In this document: positions 33,567 through 42,245 of the stretch, one piece after another | Numbering within the stretch: the first letter of the stretch is position 1 | Layout: each line of letters begins with the position of its first letter | Assembly (NCBI RefSeq): GCF_031844705.1 | Contig: NZ_CP134609.1 | Coordinates: 1,364,001-1,428,000, forward strand | Direction: 5' to 3' | From: Streptomyces sp. ITFR-16 | GTDB lineage: Bacteria; Actinomycetota; Actinomycetes; Streptomycetales; Streptomycetaceae | DNA: 64,000 nucleotides | Notes under the pieces: model-generated | The model's input: the letters and a program-made list of their open reading frames with translations, nothing else | Told to the model about the DNA's origin: nothing | Databases searched by the model: none | Made by a program: the position numbers and the translations under genes

Positions 33567-34737
33567 AGCGCACGGGGAGCTTGCGCACCCCGCGGATCAG
33601 CATGCCGGGCACCCAGCGCGGCGCCTCGGCGTCCGGGTCGGGCGCGAGTCCCGGGCAGCGCTCCAGCAGCGTCCGGATCGCGATGCGGCCCTCCATCCGG
33701 GCCAGCGGCGCGCCCAGGCAGAAGTGCATCCCGTGCCCGAAGGCCAGGTGGCCCTGGGTCTCGCGGCGGATGTCGAAGCGGTCGGGCTCGGGGAAGCGGC
33801 CCGGGTCCCGGTCGGCGCTCGCGAGGGAGACCAGGACCGGTTCGCCGCTGTGGATGACCCGGCCGCCGATCTCGATGCGTTCCCGGGCGAAGCGGAAGGT
33901 AGAGTTCTCCACCGGTCCGTCGTAGCGGAGCATCTCCTCCACCGCGCCGTCGAGCAGCCCGAAGTCGGCGCGCAGCGCGGCCAGCTGGTCGGGGTGGTCG
34001 AGCAGCGCGCGTACCCCGTTGGAGATCAGGTTGACCGTCGTCTCGTGGCCGGCGACGAGCAGCAGGAAGGCCATCCCGACCAGTTCGTCCGGGGACAGCG
34101 CGTCGTCGTCCTCGTACCGGGCGGCGATCAGCGCGCTCAGCAGGTCGTCGCCGGGCGAGCAGCGCTTGTCCTCGATCAGTTCGGCGAGGTAGACGCCCAT
34201 GGCGCGGGCCGCCTCGCCCTCCTCCTGCGGGCTCTCCGGCGCGACCACCCCGTTCGACAGCTTGCGGAAGGCGGACCGGTCCAGATCGGGCACGCCGATC
34301 AGTTCGCAGATGACGGTCATCGGCAGCGGGAAGGCCAGCGCGTCCACGAGATCCGCGCGCCCGCCGGGCACCATCACATCGAGCAGATGGTCGGTGATCT
34401 CCTGGACGCGGGGGCGCAGGGACGCGATGCGGCGGGCGGTGAAGGCGCGGGCCACCAGCTTGCGCAGCCGGGTGTGGTCGGGGGCGTCCGCCTCCAGCAT
34501 GTTGGCGTTGATCAGGTCGCCGCCCATCTCGCCGGGCGTCGCCCGCCAGTCCTTGCCGAACCGCTGATCGGCGAGGACCGCGCGGCCCTCCTCGTAGCCG
34601 ACGACGAGCCAGACCCGGTCGAACTCGTCGGTGCGGATGGGGTGCACCGGTCCGGCGGCGCGCATCCTCTCGTAGTACGGATACGGATTCGCGGTGAAGT
34701 CGGCTACTCCGCGCAGATCGATATCGACTTCGGACAT
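33562..34737 (-). CDS. Cytochrome P450
   Basis: This 391-residue class I bacterial P450 shows the I-helix motif LLVAGHETTVNLI, the ExxR motif in VEEMLRYDGPVENSTFRFARERIE, and the heme loop FGHGMHFCLGAPLARME with the cysteine ligand near residue 340. It is soluble and needs a ferredoxin and reductase, not encoded next to it. The overall pattern is like CYP107/CYP105 enzymes of Streptomyces secondary metabolism, but no biosynthetic cluster surrounds it. Confidence 0.95.
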   Translation of the reverse strand: MSEVDIDLRGVADFTANPYPYYERMRAAGPVHPIRTDEFDRVWLVVGYEEGRAVLADQRFGKDWRATPGEMGGDLINANMLEADAPDHTRLRKLVARAFTARRIASLRPRVQEITDHLLDVMVPGGRADLVDALAFPLPMTVICELIGVPDLDRSAFRKLSNGVVAPESPQEEGEAARAMGVYLAELIEDKRCSPGDDLLSALIAARYEDDDALSPDELVGMAFLLLVAGHETTVNLISNGVRALLDHPDQLAALRADFGLLDGAVEEMLRYDGPVENSTFRFARERIEIGGRVIHSGEPVLVSLASADRDPGRFPEPDRFDIRRETQGHLAFGHGMHFCLGAPLARMEGRIAIRTLLERCPGLAPDPDAEAPRWVPGMLIRGVRKLPVRW

Positions 34738-34822
34738 GGGCCCCGCCTCCCGGTCTGATGGATCCGGCCGCCAGCACCGGAACCCTCAGCGTAGGACGCG
34801 GCCCCCGGCCCCGGCGAAAGGT

Positions 34823-35551
34823 TCAAGACAGGCTCGCGTCGCCCTCGTCGTCATCCTCCAGCAGCCCTGCGTCGTGGACCAGCAGGGCGATCTGTACCCG
34901 GTTGTTGAAATCGAACTTGGCGAGAATGCGTGAGACCTGGGTCTTCACCGTGGCCACGCTGAGGTAGAGCGCGGCTGCGATCTCGGCGTTGGAGCGGCCC
35001 TGTCCGACGGCGACGGCCACCTCGCGCTCCCGGTCCGCGAGCAGCGCGAGCCGCCGGCGGGCCCGTTCGGCGCGGCCCTCCCGCTCCTCGTGGCCCGGCC
35101 CCGCGGCCCGGGCCATCAACTGGCGGGTGACCGCGGGCGACAGGACCGGGTCACCGGCGGCCACCCGGCGCACCGACTCGACGATCTGCGCGGGCGGGGT
35201 GTCCTTGAGGACGAACCCGGCGGCCCCGGCGCGGATGGCGCGGAGCACCTGTTCGTCGGCGTGGAAGGTCGTCAGCACGACGATCTCGGGGGCGTCCGGC
35301 CGGGCGCGCAGCGCCTCGGTGGCGCTCAGCCCGTCCATCACCGGCATCCGGATGTCCATGAGGACGACGTCCGGCCGGAGCCGGTCGACGAGCGCGGCCA
35401 CCTCGCTGCCGTCGGTCCCCTCCCCCACGATGTCGATGTCGTCGGCGCCGCCGAGCATGAGGGTGAGTCCGGCCCGTACGAGCGGGTCGTCGTCGACGAT
35501 GAGCAGCCGCACGGGCCGGGCACCGGGGGGCGTGGGGGTCGGGGTGGTCAT
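34823..35551 (-). CDS. NarL/LuxR-type response regulator
   Basis: The 242-residue protein has a receiver domain (RLLIVDDDPLVRAGL, phospho-acceptor Asp in DVVLMDIRMPVMDG, Lys in FVLKDTPP) and a C-terminal LuxR HTH (LADREREVAVAVGQGRSNAEI; LYLSVATVKTQVSRILAKF). A 30-residue charged linker joins them, and the tail is acidic. Its start overlaps the sensor kinase stop (ATGA). Target genes are unknown. Confidence 0.95.
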   Translation of the reverse strand: MTTPTPTPPGARPVRLLIVDDDPLVRAGLTLMLGGADDIDIVGEGTDGSEVAALVDRLRPDVVLMDIRMPVMDGLSATEALRARPDAPEIVVLTTFHADEQVLRAIRAGAAGFVLKDTPPAQIVESVRRVAAGDPVLSPAVTRQLMARAAGPGHEEREGRAERARRRLALLADREREVAVAVGQGRSNAEIAAALYLSVATVKTQVSRILAKFDFNNRVQIALLVHDAGLLEDDDEGDASLS

Positions 35552-36771
35552 GACGCCCACGGTAGCCAGGCCCGGACCACGAATCCGCCGTCGGGACCGG
35601 GTCCGTGTTCGAGCCGGCCGCCGGCGAGCGTGGCCCGTTCGGTCAGCCCGATGAGGCCCTGGCCCGATCCCGGCACCTGCTCGAAGGGTTCGGCGGGGTC
35701 CGGGTTGCGCACCTCGACGGTGATGCCCCGGCCCGGTCCGCCGTCGAGCGTGAGGGTGACCTCGGCGCCGGGGGCGTGCTTGCGGGCGTTGGTCAGGGCC
35801 TCCTGGGCGATGCGGTAGACGGTGCGTCCGGTGGCGGCGGGGGCGGCGGCGGGGTCGGCGATGCGGTTGTCGAGGGTGACCTTCATGCCGGCGAGCCCCG
35901 ATTCGGCGATCAGCGCGTCCAGGGTGGCGAGGGTGGGCTGCGGCCGGTTGCCCTCGCCGTCGCCGTCCCGGGGGCTGCGCAGGACGCCGATGATCTCGCG
36001 GAGGTCCTGGAGCGCCTCGTGCGCGCTGTCCCGGATGACTCCGGCGGCGCGGGCGACTTCGGCCGGGGGCGCGTCGGGGCGGAATTCGAGGGCGCCGGCG
36101 TGGACGCTGAGCAGGGTCAGCCGGTGGGCGAGGACGTCGTGCATCTCGCGGGCGATGTCCTCGCGGGCGAGCCGCTGCGCCTGCTCGGCCCGCAGGGCGG
36201 CCTCGGTCTCGGCCCGCCGGGCGCGCTCGCGCAGGGAGACGACGAGCTGGCGCCGGGAGCGTACGACCATGCCCCAGCTCAGGACGAGCAGGACCAGCAG
36301 CAGCCCGATGATGGTGGACGCCATGAACGAGGTGTTGGGGTCCGGGCGCAGATACGGCTGTACGGGGGCGACGGCCAGGGCGCCCGCGCCGACCAGCGCG
36401 ACCGGGCGGAAGGGCCGGTGCACGGCCACGCTGAACAGCGCCACCAGCAGGGCCCCGGCCGCGACCGGCTCCACGGTGGACAGGACCGTCAGGGCGACCG
36501 CGAGCCCGACCGGCCAGCGCCGGCGGACCCACAGGGCGCAGCAGGCCGCGGCCCCCACGAGCGAGTCGACGAGGACGAAGGTGTCCGAGGTGGTGTGGTC
36601 GGCGTCGATCGCGGCGACGGTCGCCATCCCCATGCCCGCCGCACAGAGGAAGGCGGTGATGTCGACGACCCAGTCGCGCACGGTGCGGCGCGTGCGGCCG
36701 CCCCGGTCGCCCGGCAGCTCGGGATCGGCCATCGCCGAGGGCAGCAGCCAGGGGTATTCCGTACGCGTCAT
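35548..36771 (-). CDS. Sensor histidine kinase (HisKA_3)
   Basis: The 407-residue membrane kinase has five or six N-terminal helices (about residues 30-170, DUF7134-like), then a short coiled coil and the phospho-acceptor motif REDIAREMHDVLAHRLTLLS, and an HATPase_c domain with YRIAQEALTNARKHA and GQGLIGLTERATLAGG. It phosphorylates the co-encoded NarL-type regulator. The ligand is not known. Confidence 0.94.
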   Translation of the reverse strand: MTRTEYPWLLPSAMADPELPGDRGGRTRRTVRDWVVDITAFLCAAGMGMATVAAIDADHTTSDTFVLVDSLVGAAACCALWVRRRWPVGLAVALTVLSTVEPVAAGALLVALFSVAVHRPFRPVALVGAGALAVAPVQPYLRPDPNTSFMASTIIGLLLVLLVLSWGMVVRSRRQLVVSLRERARRAETEAALRAEQAQRLAREDIAREMHDVLAHRLTLLSVHAGALEFRPDAPPAEVARAAGVIRDSAHEALQDLREIIGVLRSPRDGDGEGNRPQPTLATLDALIAESGLAGMKVTLDNRIADPAAAPAATGRTVYRIAQEALTNARKHAPGAEVTLTLDGGPGRGITVEVRNPDPAEPFEQVPGSGQGLIGLTERATLAGGRLEHGPGPDGGFVVRAWLPWAS

Positions 36772-36917
36772 ATCGACAAAGCTACGCAGCTGCCTGCGGG
36801 CTTTTGACGGTTCGGGGCCGGGAGACGACCAAAGTCGCGCAGGGAGAGACTTTCGGCCCAGCGGCGCAGTCCACCGGCCGACGCGGCGGCGGCGCGCCGT
36901 CCGCCAGGCTCGCCGTC

Positions 36918-37121
36918 ATGAAGAAACTCTGCGAGACGGTCGGCTTCCTGCTCTTCGTCCAGGGCGCCGCCGGACTGCTCCACGAGTGGTTCGACTGGTT
37001 CCGGTTCTTCGGCCTGGTGCACCGGGTGCCGTTCGTCCGCGACTACCCGCTCTTCGCCGGCATCGTGCTGGTGGTGACGGGGATCGCCGTCATGATCGCG
37101 TCGGACGCGGTCAGGGAGTAG
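36918..37121 (+). CDS. Small two-helix membrane protein
   Basis: This 67-residue protein (MKKLCETVGFLLFVQGAAG, then YPLFAGIVLVVTGIAVMIAS) has two membrane helices separated by an aromatic loop (HEWFDWFRFFGLVHRVPF). A TTG further upstream at 36804 is in frame but would add a low-complexity stretch. No good ribosome binding site is seen. Its last 11 bases overlap the convergent DMT permease gene. The function is unknown. Confidence 0.65.
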   Translation: MKKLCETVGFLLFVQGAAGLLHEWFDWFRFFGLVHRVPFVRDYPLFAGIVLVVTGIAVMIASDAVRE

Positions 37122-38034
37122 CCGGGTCCGCGCTGCGGCGGCCCCAGGCCGTGCCCGCGAGCACGAGGACCGCACCGGCGACACCGAGGGCGCCCAGCCG
37201 CTCGCCGCCGATCGCGATGCCGACGGCGGCGGCCCAGAGCGGTTCCGTACCGAGCAGCAGGCTGACCCGGGACGGCGAGGTGCGGCGTACGGACCACATC
37301 TGCACGAAGAACGCGAAGAGCGTGCAGAAGACGGAGAGGAAGAGCAGCCCGGCCCACTCCCGGACGCCGAACCCGGCGGCGACCGTCCACGGCGCGTCGC
37401 CGGTGCCGGGGGCGGCGGCCAGCAGGGCGAAGACGGCGACCGCGCTGCCGAGCTGAACGGTGGTCAGCGACAGCGAGTCGGCCGAGCGGACGGACGTGAT
37501 GCGCGCCATCAGCAGGACGTGCAGGGTGCGGGCGAGTGCGGCGAGCAGCATCAGCAGATCGCCGGCCGAGGGGCTGGTGAAGCCGCCGCCCTGGGTCAGC
37601 AGCACCACCCCCGCCACGGAGAGCCCGGCGGCCGAGAGGAAGACCCCGGTCGGCCGGGTCCGTGTCACGGCGGCCTCGGCGAGCGGGGTGAAGATCATGG
37701 TGAGGCTGATGATGAGCCCGGCGTTGGTCGCGGAGGTGTGCACGATGCCGTACGTCTCCACCAGGAAGATCCCCGCGAGCACCAGGCCCAGCAGCCCCGC
37801 GCCCCGCCACTGGGCCGCGTTCAGCGCCCGCAGCCCGCGCCGGCCGGCGACCACCAGGACGGGCAGCACGACGGCGAAGCGCAGGACCAGCACGGCGATG
37901 ACGGTCTGCGCCGTGGTGATGCCCTTGGCGGCCAGATAGCTGGAGCCCCAGACCACGGCGACCAGCAGGACGGGCAGATCCGTGAGCCACGCGCGGCGCG
38001 GCGGGGCGAGTACGGGTACGGCGACGGAGGACAT
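37111..38034 (-). CDS. EamA/DMT-family transporter
   Basis: The 307-residue drug/metabolite transporter has ten helices in two EamA repeats: LLVAVVWGSSYLAAKGITT at the start of repeat one, and LLFLSVFCTLFAFFVQMW with LLGTEPLWAAAVGIAIGGERLGALGV in repeat two. It probably exports an amino acid or similar metabolite. ATG 38034 follows AGGAG with an 8-base gap. The gap to the SDR pseudogene on the other side is about 210 bp and should hold its promoter. Confidence 0.92.
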   Translation of the reverse strand: MSSVAVPVLAPPRRAWLTDLPVLLVAVVWGSSYLAAKGITTAQTVIAVLVLRFAVVLPVLVVAGRRGLRALNAAQWRGAGLLGLVLAGIFLVETYGIVHTSATNAGLIISLTMIFTPLAEAAVTRTRPTGVFLSAAGLSVAGVVLLTQGGGFTSPSAGDLLMLLAALARTLHVLLMARITSVRSADSLSLTTVQLGSAVAVFALLAAAPGTGDAPWTVAAGFGVREWAGLLFLSVFCTLFAFFVQMWSVRRTSPSRVSLLLGTEPLWAAAVGIAIGGERLGALGVAGAVLVLAGTAWGRRSADPATP

Positions 38035-38246
38035 GCTGGTGCTCCTGGTTCTCCACGGGGGTGGTGTGGAGACCTCGCCGGCTCGCACGCGTAACGATCA
38101 CGCTACCGGGCGCCCGCCCGCCCTGACCAGCCCCTGGAACGGGCCGGCGAGGGCGGAGTGGGCGTCCGTTTCCCGCCGGTGTCCGGGGCGCCCGCGGACT
38201 TTGCTTGTTCCTGTCAGCACGACCGGCCATGGACAGGAACCCCCTG

Positions 38247-38985
38247 ATGAACAGCACCGACACCAGCACGAACCGCGCCGCGCTCGTCACCGGCGGCAGC
38301 CGGGGCATCGGCGCCGCGACCGCCCTGCGGCTGGCCCGGGACGGCGCCGATGTGGCGCTGACCTACGTCCGGGACGAGGAGGCCGCGCGCGAGGTCGTGC
38401 GGAAGATCGAGGCGGGCGGGCGGCGGGCCGTCGCCCTGCGCGCCGACGCGGCCGACCCGGACGCCGGGCCCGCTGCGGTGCACCGGGCGGCGGAGGCATT
38501 CGGCCGGCTCGACATCCTGGTCAACAACGCGGGCATCGGCGTCCTCGGCCCGATCGAGGGCCTCACCCCCGCCGATGTCGACCGGGTCCTGGCCGTCAAC
38601 GTACGGGCGGTGTTCCTCGCCTGCCGGGGTGCTGGAGCCCGGCGGCCGCATCATCTCCGTCGGCACGGCTCTGAGCCGGTACGCGGGCGGTCCCGGCGGC
38701 ACGCTCTACGCGATGAGCAAGTCGGCGCTGTCCGGGCTGACCAAGCCGCTGGCCCGGGAGCTGGGTCCGCGCGGCATCACGGTCAACCTGGTCCAGCCCG
38801 GCGCCGTCGACACCGAGATGAACCCGGCCGACGGCCCGTACGCGGCCGGGCAGCGCGCGGCGAACGCGCTGGACCGGTTCGGCGCCACCGGTGAAGTCGC
38901 CTCCCTGATCGCCTACTTGGCCAGTGACGAGGCGGCGTTCGTCACCGGCGCCGAGTGGACCGTGGACGGGGGCCACGCGGCCTGA
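38247..38985 (+). pseudogene. SDR oxidoreductase, frameshifted
   Basis: Homology to short-chain dehydrogenases runs in two frames. The first part has the cofactor motif ALVTGGSRGIGAAT, DILVNNAGIGVLGP and VNVRAVFLACR. Near 38630 homology moves to the next frame: VLEPGGRIISVGTALS, YAMSKSALSGLTK (YxxxK), TVNLVQPGAVDTEMNPADGP and FVTGAEWTVDGGHAA. A few residues between LACR and VLEP also appear missing, so an indel of one base, or of eight, destroyed the gene. It would be about 245 residues if whole. A sequencing error is the main alternative. The start is ATG 38247 with AGGAA upstream. Confidence 0.82.
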
Positions 38986-38996
38986 GCGCATCCGCC

Positions 38997-39032
38997 GGGA
39001 GCCACCGCCACCACCCGGTGGCGGTGGCTCCC
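38997..39032. terminator. Strong hairpin terminator after SDR gene
   Basis: A perfect 16-bp stem (GGGAGCCACCGCCACC and its complement) with an ACCC loop lies 11 bases after the SDR stop. It should end transcription before the sulfonate operon. Confidence 0.85.
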
Positions 39033-39357
39033 GGCGTCTCACAGTGCGGCGCGCGCCTGGTGCCTCCCCGGGGGCTGTGCTAAAACAACTGCCGTGACAG
39101 GCGATCGTCTTCTGGTGGAGTGTCTCCACATCGATCTCTGCCGTGTTTCCAGCGCTTCCTGTTGAAGCCCTGACGCGGCATCCCCAGTGATGCCCGAACC
39201 CGAGTGACGCCTCCCGTGCCGCCCCCGTGCGCCGCGGATCTCCCCGCCCGACCGGCCACCGGTCTCCCGCGTCCCTCCCAGCGCCGCATCCGCGCATCCC
39301 GCCCTCCCCGTTCCGTCATCAGGTCCGGCGCCCCTCCCTGCCCCCGGAGAGCTCTTC
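39033..39357 (+). promoter_or_regulatory. Leader/promoter region of sulfonate operon
   Basis: This 325-bp non-coding stretch must contain the promoter of the sulfonate-uptake operon. It holds an inverted repeat GTGGAG-TGT-CTCCAC at 39115-39129 and an A-rich spot (CTAAAACAACTG) at 39079-39090. I found no riboswitch that I could name and no box pair I would defend. GGAGAG just before the ATG is the ribosome binding site. Confidence 0.45.
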
Positions 39358-40230
39358 ATGTCCACATCCATATCCGTGCAGGAGCGGACCGCCGGCGCGG
39401 CCCCGCCCGGTGCGCCGGAGCCACCCGTTGGCCGACCGGAACGGGCCGCCCGGCTGCGCCGCGTGGGCCTGCGCGTCGTCGCGCTCGCCGCCCTGCTCGC
39501 CCTGTGGCAGCTGGTGGTCTGGCTGGAGCTGTGGTCGCCGGTGCTCGTGCCCTCCCCCGCCGCCGTCTGGCACGCGCTGCTGGAGACCTCGAGCACCCAT
39601 GACGGGGTGCGCGGCTACCAGGGCCACACCCTGATCGAGCACCTGGGCATCAGCCTGCGCCGCATCGTCATCGGGGCCGGGGCGGGTGCCGCCGCCGGGC
39701 TGGCGATCGGGGTGCTGATGGGGACGCTCCCCTGGGTCCGGGTGGTGCTGGAGCCGGCGGTCGCCTTCCTGCGTACGCTGCCGCCGCTCGCCTACTTCAG
39801 CCTGCTGATCATCTGGTTCGGCATCGACGAGGCGCCCAAGCTCTGGCTGCTGGCCATCGCGGCGATGCCGCCTGTCGCCGTGGCCACCGCGTCGGCGGTG
39901 GCGTCCGCGCCGACCGCGCTGGTCGAGGCGGCCCGGGCGATCGGCGCCCGGCGCGGCCAGGTCATCACCTCCGTGGTGCTGCCCTCCGCGCTGCCCGAGA
40001 TCCTGATCGGGGTCCGGCTCGCCTTCGGGATCGCCTACTCCTCGGTGGTCGCCGCCGAGACGGTCAACGGACTGCCCGGGATCGGCGGTCTCATCCGGGA
40101 CGCCCAGCGCTACAACCAGTCCGACACGGTCGTGCTCGGGCTCTTCGCCATCGGCATCTCCGGCCTGCTCATCGACGCCCTGCTGCGCGCCCTGGAGAAC
40201 CGGCTCGCGCCGTGGCGGCGGCACGTATGA
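39358..40230 (+). CDS. Sulfonate/taurine ABC transporter permease (SsuC/TauC)
   Basis: The 290-residue permease has six helices and the EAA motif in EAARAIGARRGQVITSVVLPSALPEILIGVRL. VLVPSPAAVWHALLE near the N terminus and FLRTLPPLAYFSLLIIWFGIDE are typical of the SsuC/TauC group. It forms the channel for alkanesulfonates or taurine, with the binding protein and ATPase encoded next. GGAGAG precedes the ATG. Confidence 0.93.
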   Translation: MSTSISVQERTAGAAPPGAPEPPVGRPERAARLRRVGLRVVALAALLALWQLVVWLELWSPVLVPSPAAVWHALLETSSTHDGVRGYQGHTLIEHLGISLRRIVIGAGAGAAAGLAIGVLMGTLPWVRVVLEPAVAFLRTLPPLAYFSLLIIWFGIDEAPKLWLLAIAAMPPVAVATASAVASAPTALVEAARAIGARRGQVITSVVLPSALPEILIGVRLAFGIAYSSVVAAETVNGLPGIGGLIRDAQRYNQSDTVVLGLFAIGISGLLIDALLRALENRLAPWRRHV

Positions 40231-40312
40231 CCGGCCCCGTCGCCCGTACTTCCCGTTCCACCTCCCGCTTTTCCGAGGGACCCGCTCCCGCACCCGCACG
40301 AAGGACACGCAT

Positions 40313-41365
40313 ATGACCGGCACACGCGGTTGGCTCCGCACCACCTCGCTCGTCGCGGCACTGGGAGCCCTGCTCGTGGTCACCGCGTGCGGCTCGGGCG
40401 GCTCCGACGAGGGCGGCAAGGGCGGCGGCAAGACGATCCGCATCGCCTACCAGGCCTTCCCCAGCGGCGACCTGATCGTCAAGGAGAAGGGCTGGCTGGA
40501 GAAGGCGCTGCCCGGCTACACCGTCAAGTGGACCAAGTTCGACTCCGGTGCCAGCATCAACACAGCCTTCGTCGCGGGGGCCGTGGACCTCGCCGCCATC
40601 GGGTCGAGCCCGGTCGCCCGGGGCCTGTCCAAGCCGCTGAACATCCCGTACCAGGTCACCTGGGTGCTGGACGTGGCCGGTGAGAACGAGGCGCTGGTGG
40701 CCCGCGACGGCTCCAAGATCTCCTCCGTCAAGGACCTGGAGGGGCACAAGGTGGCCACCCCCTTCAGCTCCACCTCGCACTACAGCCTGCTCGCCGCGCT
40801 GGACAAGGCCGGGGTGGACGCGTCCAAGGTCCAGCTCCTCGACCTCGAACCGCAGGACATCCTGGCCGCCTGGACGCGCGGCGACATCGACGCCTCGTAC
40901 GTCTGGCTGCCCACCCTCGACGAGCTGAAGAAGACCGGCAAGGTGCTGATCTCCAGCCGCGAACTCGCCTCGGCCGGAAAGCCCACCCTCGACCTCGGGG
41001 TCGCCGCCACCTCCTTCATCAAGGCGCACCCCGATGTGCTGCCCGCCTGGCGCAAGGCGCAGGCGCGGGCGCTCGACCTCATCCACGACGACCCGGACGC
41101 GGCCTCCACCGCCGTCGGCAAGCAGCTCGGCATCAGCCCCGCCGAGGCGGCCGGGCAGATCAAGCAGGGCATCTTCCTGAAGCCGGCCGAGCAGGCGGAC
41201 GCCAAGTGGCTCGGCAGTCCGGGCCACATCGGCGGACTGGCCGACAACCTGCACAGCGCCGCGCAGTTCCTGGTGGACCAGAAGCAGATCGACGCGGCCC
41301 CCGACCTGGAGACGCTGCGCAAGTCCGTCTACGCGGAAGGGCTGGCCGATGCCGTCTCTCCCTGA
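40313..41365 (+). CDS. Taurine/sulfonate-binding lipoprotein (TauA-like)
   Basis: The 350-residue lipoprotein has lipobox VVTACGSG after LRTTSLVAALGALL. The mature domain begins TIRIAYQAFPSGDLIVKEKGWLEKALPG, then FDSGASINTAFVAGAVDLAAIGSSP and a tail with QADAKWLGSPG. It resembles TauA more than SsuA because of the SSPxxRGLS and DVAGENEALVAR segments. It delivers the sulfonate to the permease. It overlaps the ATPase gene by 17 bases. Confidence 0.92.
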   Translation: MTGTRGWLRTTSLVAALGALLVVTACGSGGSDEGGKGGGKTIRIAYQAFPSGDLIVKEKGWLEKALPGYTVKWTKFDSGASINTAFVAGAVDLAAIGSSPVARGLSKPLNIPYQVTWVLDVAGENEALVARDGSKISSVKDLEGHKVATPFSSTSHYSLLAALDKAGVDASKVQLLDLEPQDILAAWTRGDIDASYVWLPTLDELKKTGKVLISSRELASAGKPTLDLGVAATSFIKAHPDVLPAWRKAQARALDLIHDDPDAASTAVGKQLGISPAEAAGQIKQGIFLKPAEQADAKWLGSPGHIGGLADNLHSAAQFLVDQKQIDAAPDLETLRKSVYAEGLADAVSP

Positions 41366-42212
41366 CCTCGACGCCCTCGGCAAGGAAGGGCCCGCCGCCG
41401 GGAAGCCGGCCGCGTCCGCGACCTCCGCCGTCTCCGCCGTCTCCGCCGTCTCCGCCGTCTCCGTGCGGGACGTACGCCATACGTACGGGCGCGGCGCGGA
41501 CGCGGTGACCGCGCTCGGGCCGGTCTCGCTGGAGATCCCGGCCGGTGAGTTCCTGGTCCTCGTCGGCCCGTCCGGGTGCGGCAAGAGCACCCTGCTGCGG
41601 CTGATCGCGGGCTTCGAGCGGGCCTCGCACGGGGAGGTCACCGTCAACGGCGAGACCCCCGAGCCGGGCCGCCAGGCCGGGATCGTCTTCCAGCAGCCCC
41701 GGCTCTTCCCGTGGCGCACGGTCGGCGACAACGTCGGCCAGGCGCTGAAGTACGCGGGCGTGCCGCGAGCCGAACGGGCCGAGCGCACCGCCGAGTTGCT
41801 GGAGCGGGTGGGTCTCGCGGACACCGCGCACCGGCGGATCTGGCAGATCTCCGGCGGGCAGCAGCAGCGTGTCGCCATCGCCCGCGCCCTGGCAGGCGGC
41901 AAGCGGCTGCTGCTGCTCGACGAGCCGTTCGCCGCGCTGGACGCGCTCACCCGCGAGCGGCTCCAGGAGGATCTGCGGACCGTCGGCGCGGAGACCGGGA
42001 CCACCGCGGTCTTCGTCACGCACAGCGTGGACGAGGCCGTCTTCCTCGGCACCCGTACCGTCGTCCTCACGGCCCGGCCCGGGACCGTGGCCCTGGACGT
42101 CCCCATCGGCCTGCCCCGTACCGGAGTCGGCCCCGACGAACTGCGCGGCCTGCCCGAGTACGCCGCGCTGCGCGCCGAGATCGGCACGGCGGTCCGCAAC
42201 GCGGCCCGCTGA
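41349..42212 (+). CDS. Sulfonate ABC transporter ATP-binding protein (SsuB/TauB)
   Basis: The 287-residue ATPase has Walker A GPSGCGKST, Q-loop VFQQPRLFPWRTV, signature ISGGQQQRVAIARAL, Walker B LLLLDEPFAALD and H-loop THSVDEAVFL. The first ~40 residues are low-complexity and include a Ser-Ala-Val repeat made by four 9-bp units. The start at 41349 lies inside the end of the preceding gene; a later start would remove the repeat, so the true N terminus is uncertain. Confidence 0.92.
   Translation: MPSLPDLDALGKEGPAAGKPAASATSAVSAVSAVSAVSVRDVRHTYGRGADAVTALGPVSLEIPAGEFLVLVGPSGCGKSTLLRLIAGFERASHGEVTVNGETPEPGRQAGIVFQQPRLFPWRTVGDNVGQALKYAGVPRAERAERTAELLERVGLADTAHRRIWQISGGQQQRVAIARALAGGKRLLLLDEPFAALDALTRERLQEDLRTVGAETGTTAVFVTHSVDEAVFLGTRTVVLTARPGTVALDVPIGLPRTGVGPDELRGLPEYAALRAEIGTAVRNAAR
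41424..41459 (+). repeat. Four 9-bp tandem repeats in ATPase N terminus
   Basis: Four exact copies of TCCGCCGTC lie head to tail and encode a repeated Ser-Ala-Val tripeptide before the ABC domain. Such short arrays change length easily. Confidence 0.85.
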
Positions 42213-42245
42213 CCCCGCCCGTCCCCCGTACCCGGAGGAGAACCC

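Noticed and set aside
33562..34737. Biosynthetic gene cluster around the P450
   Set aside because: Neighbours are a thioesterase, a two-component system and transporters; no core synthase is present.
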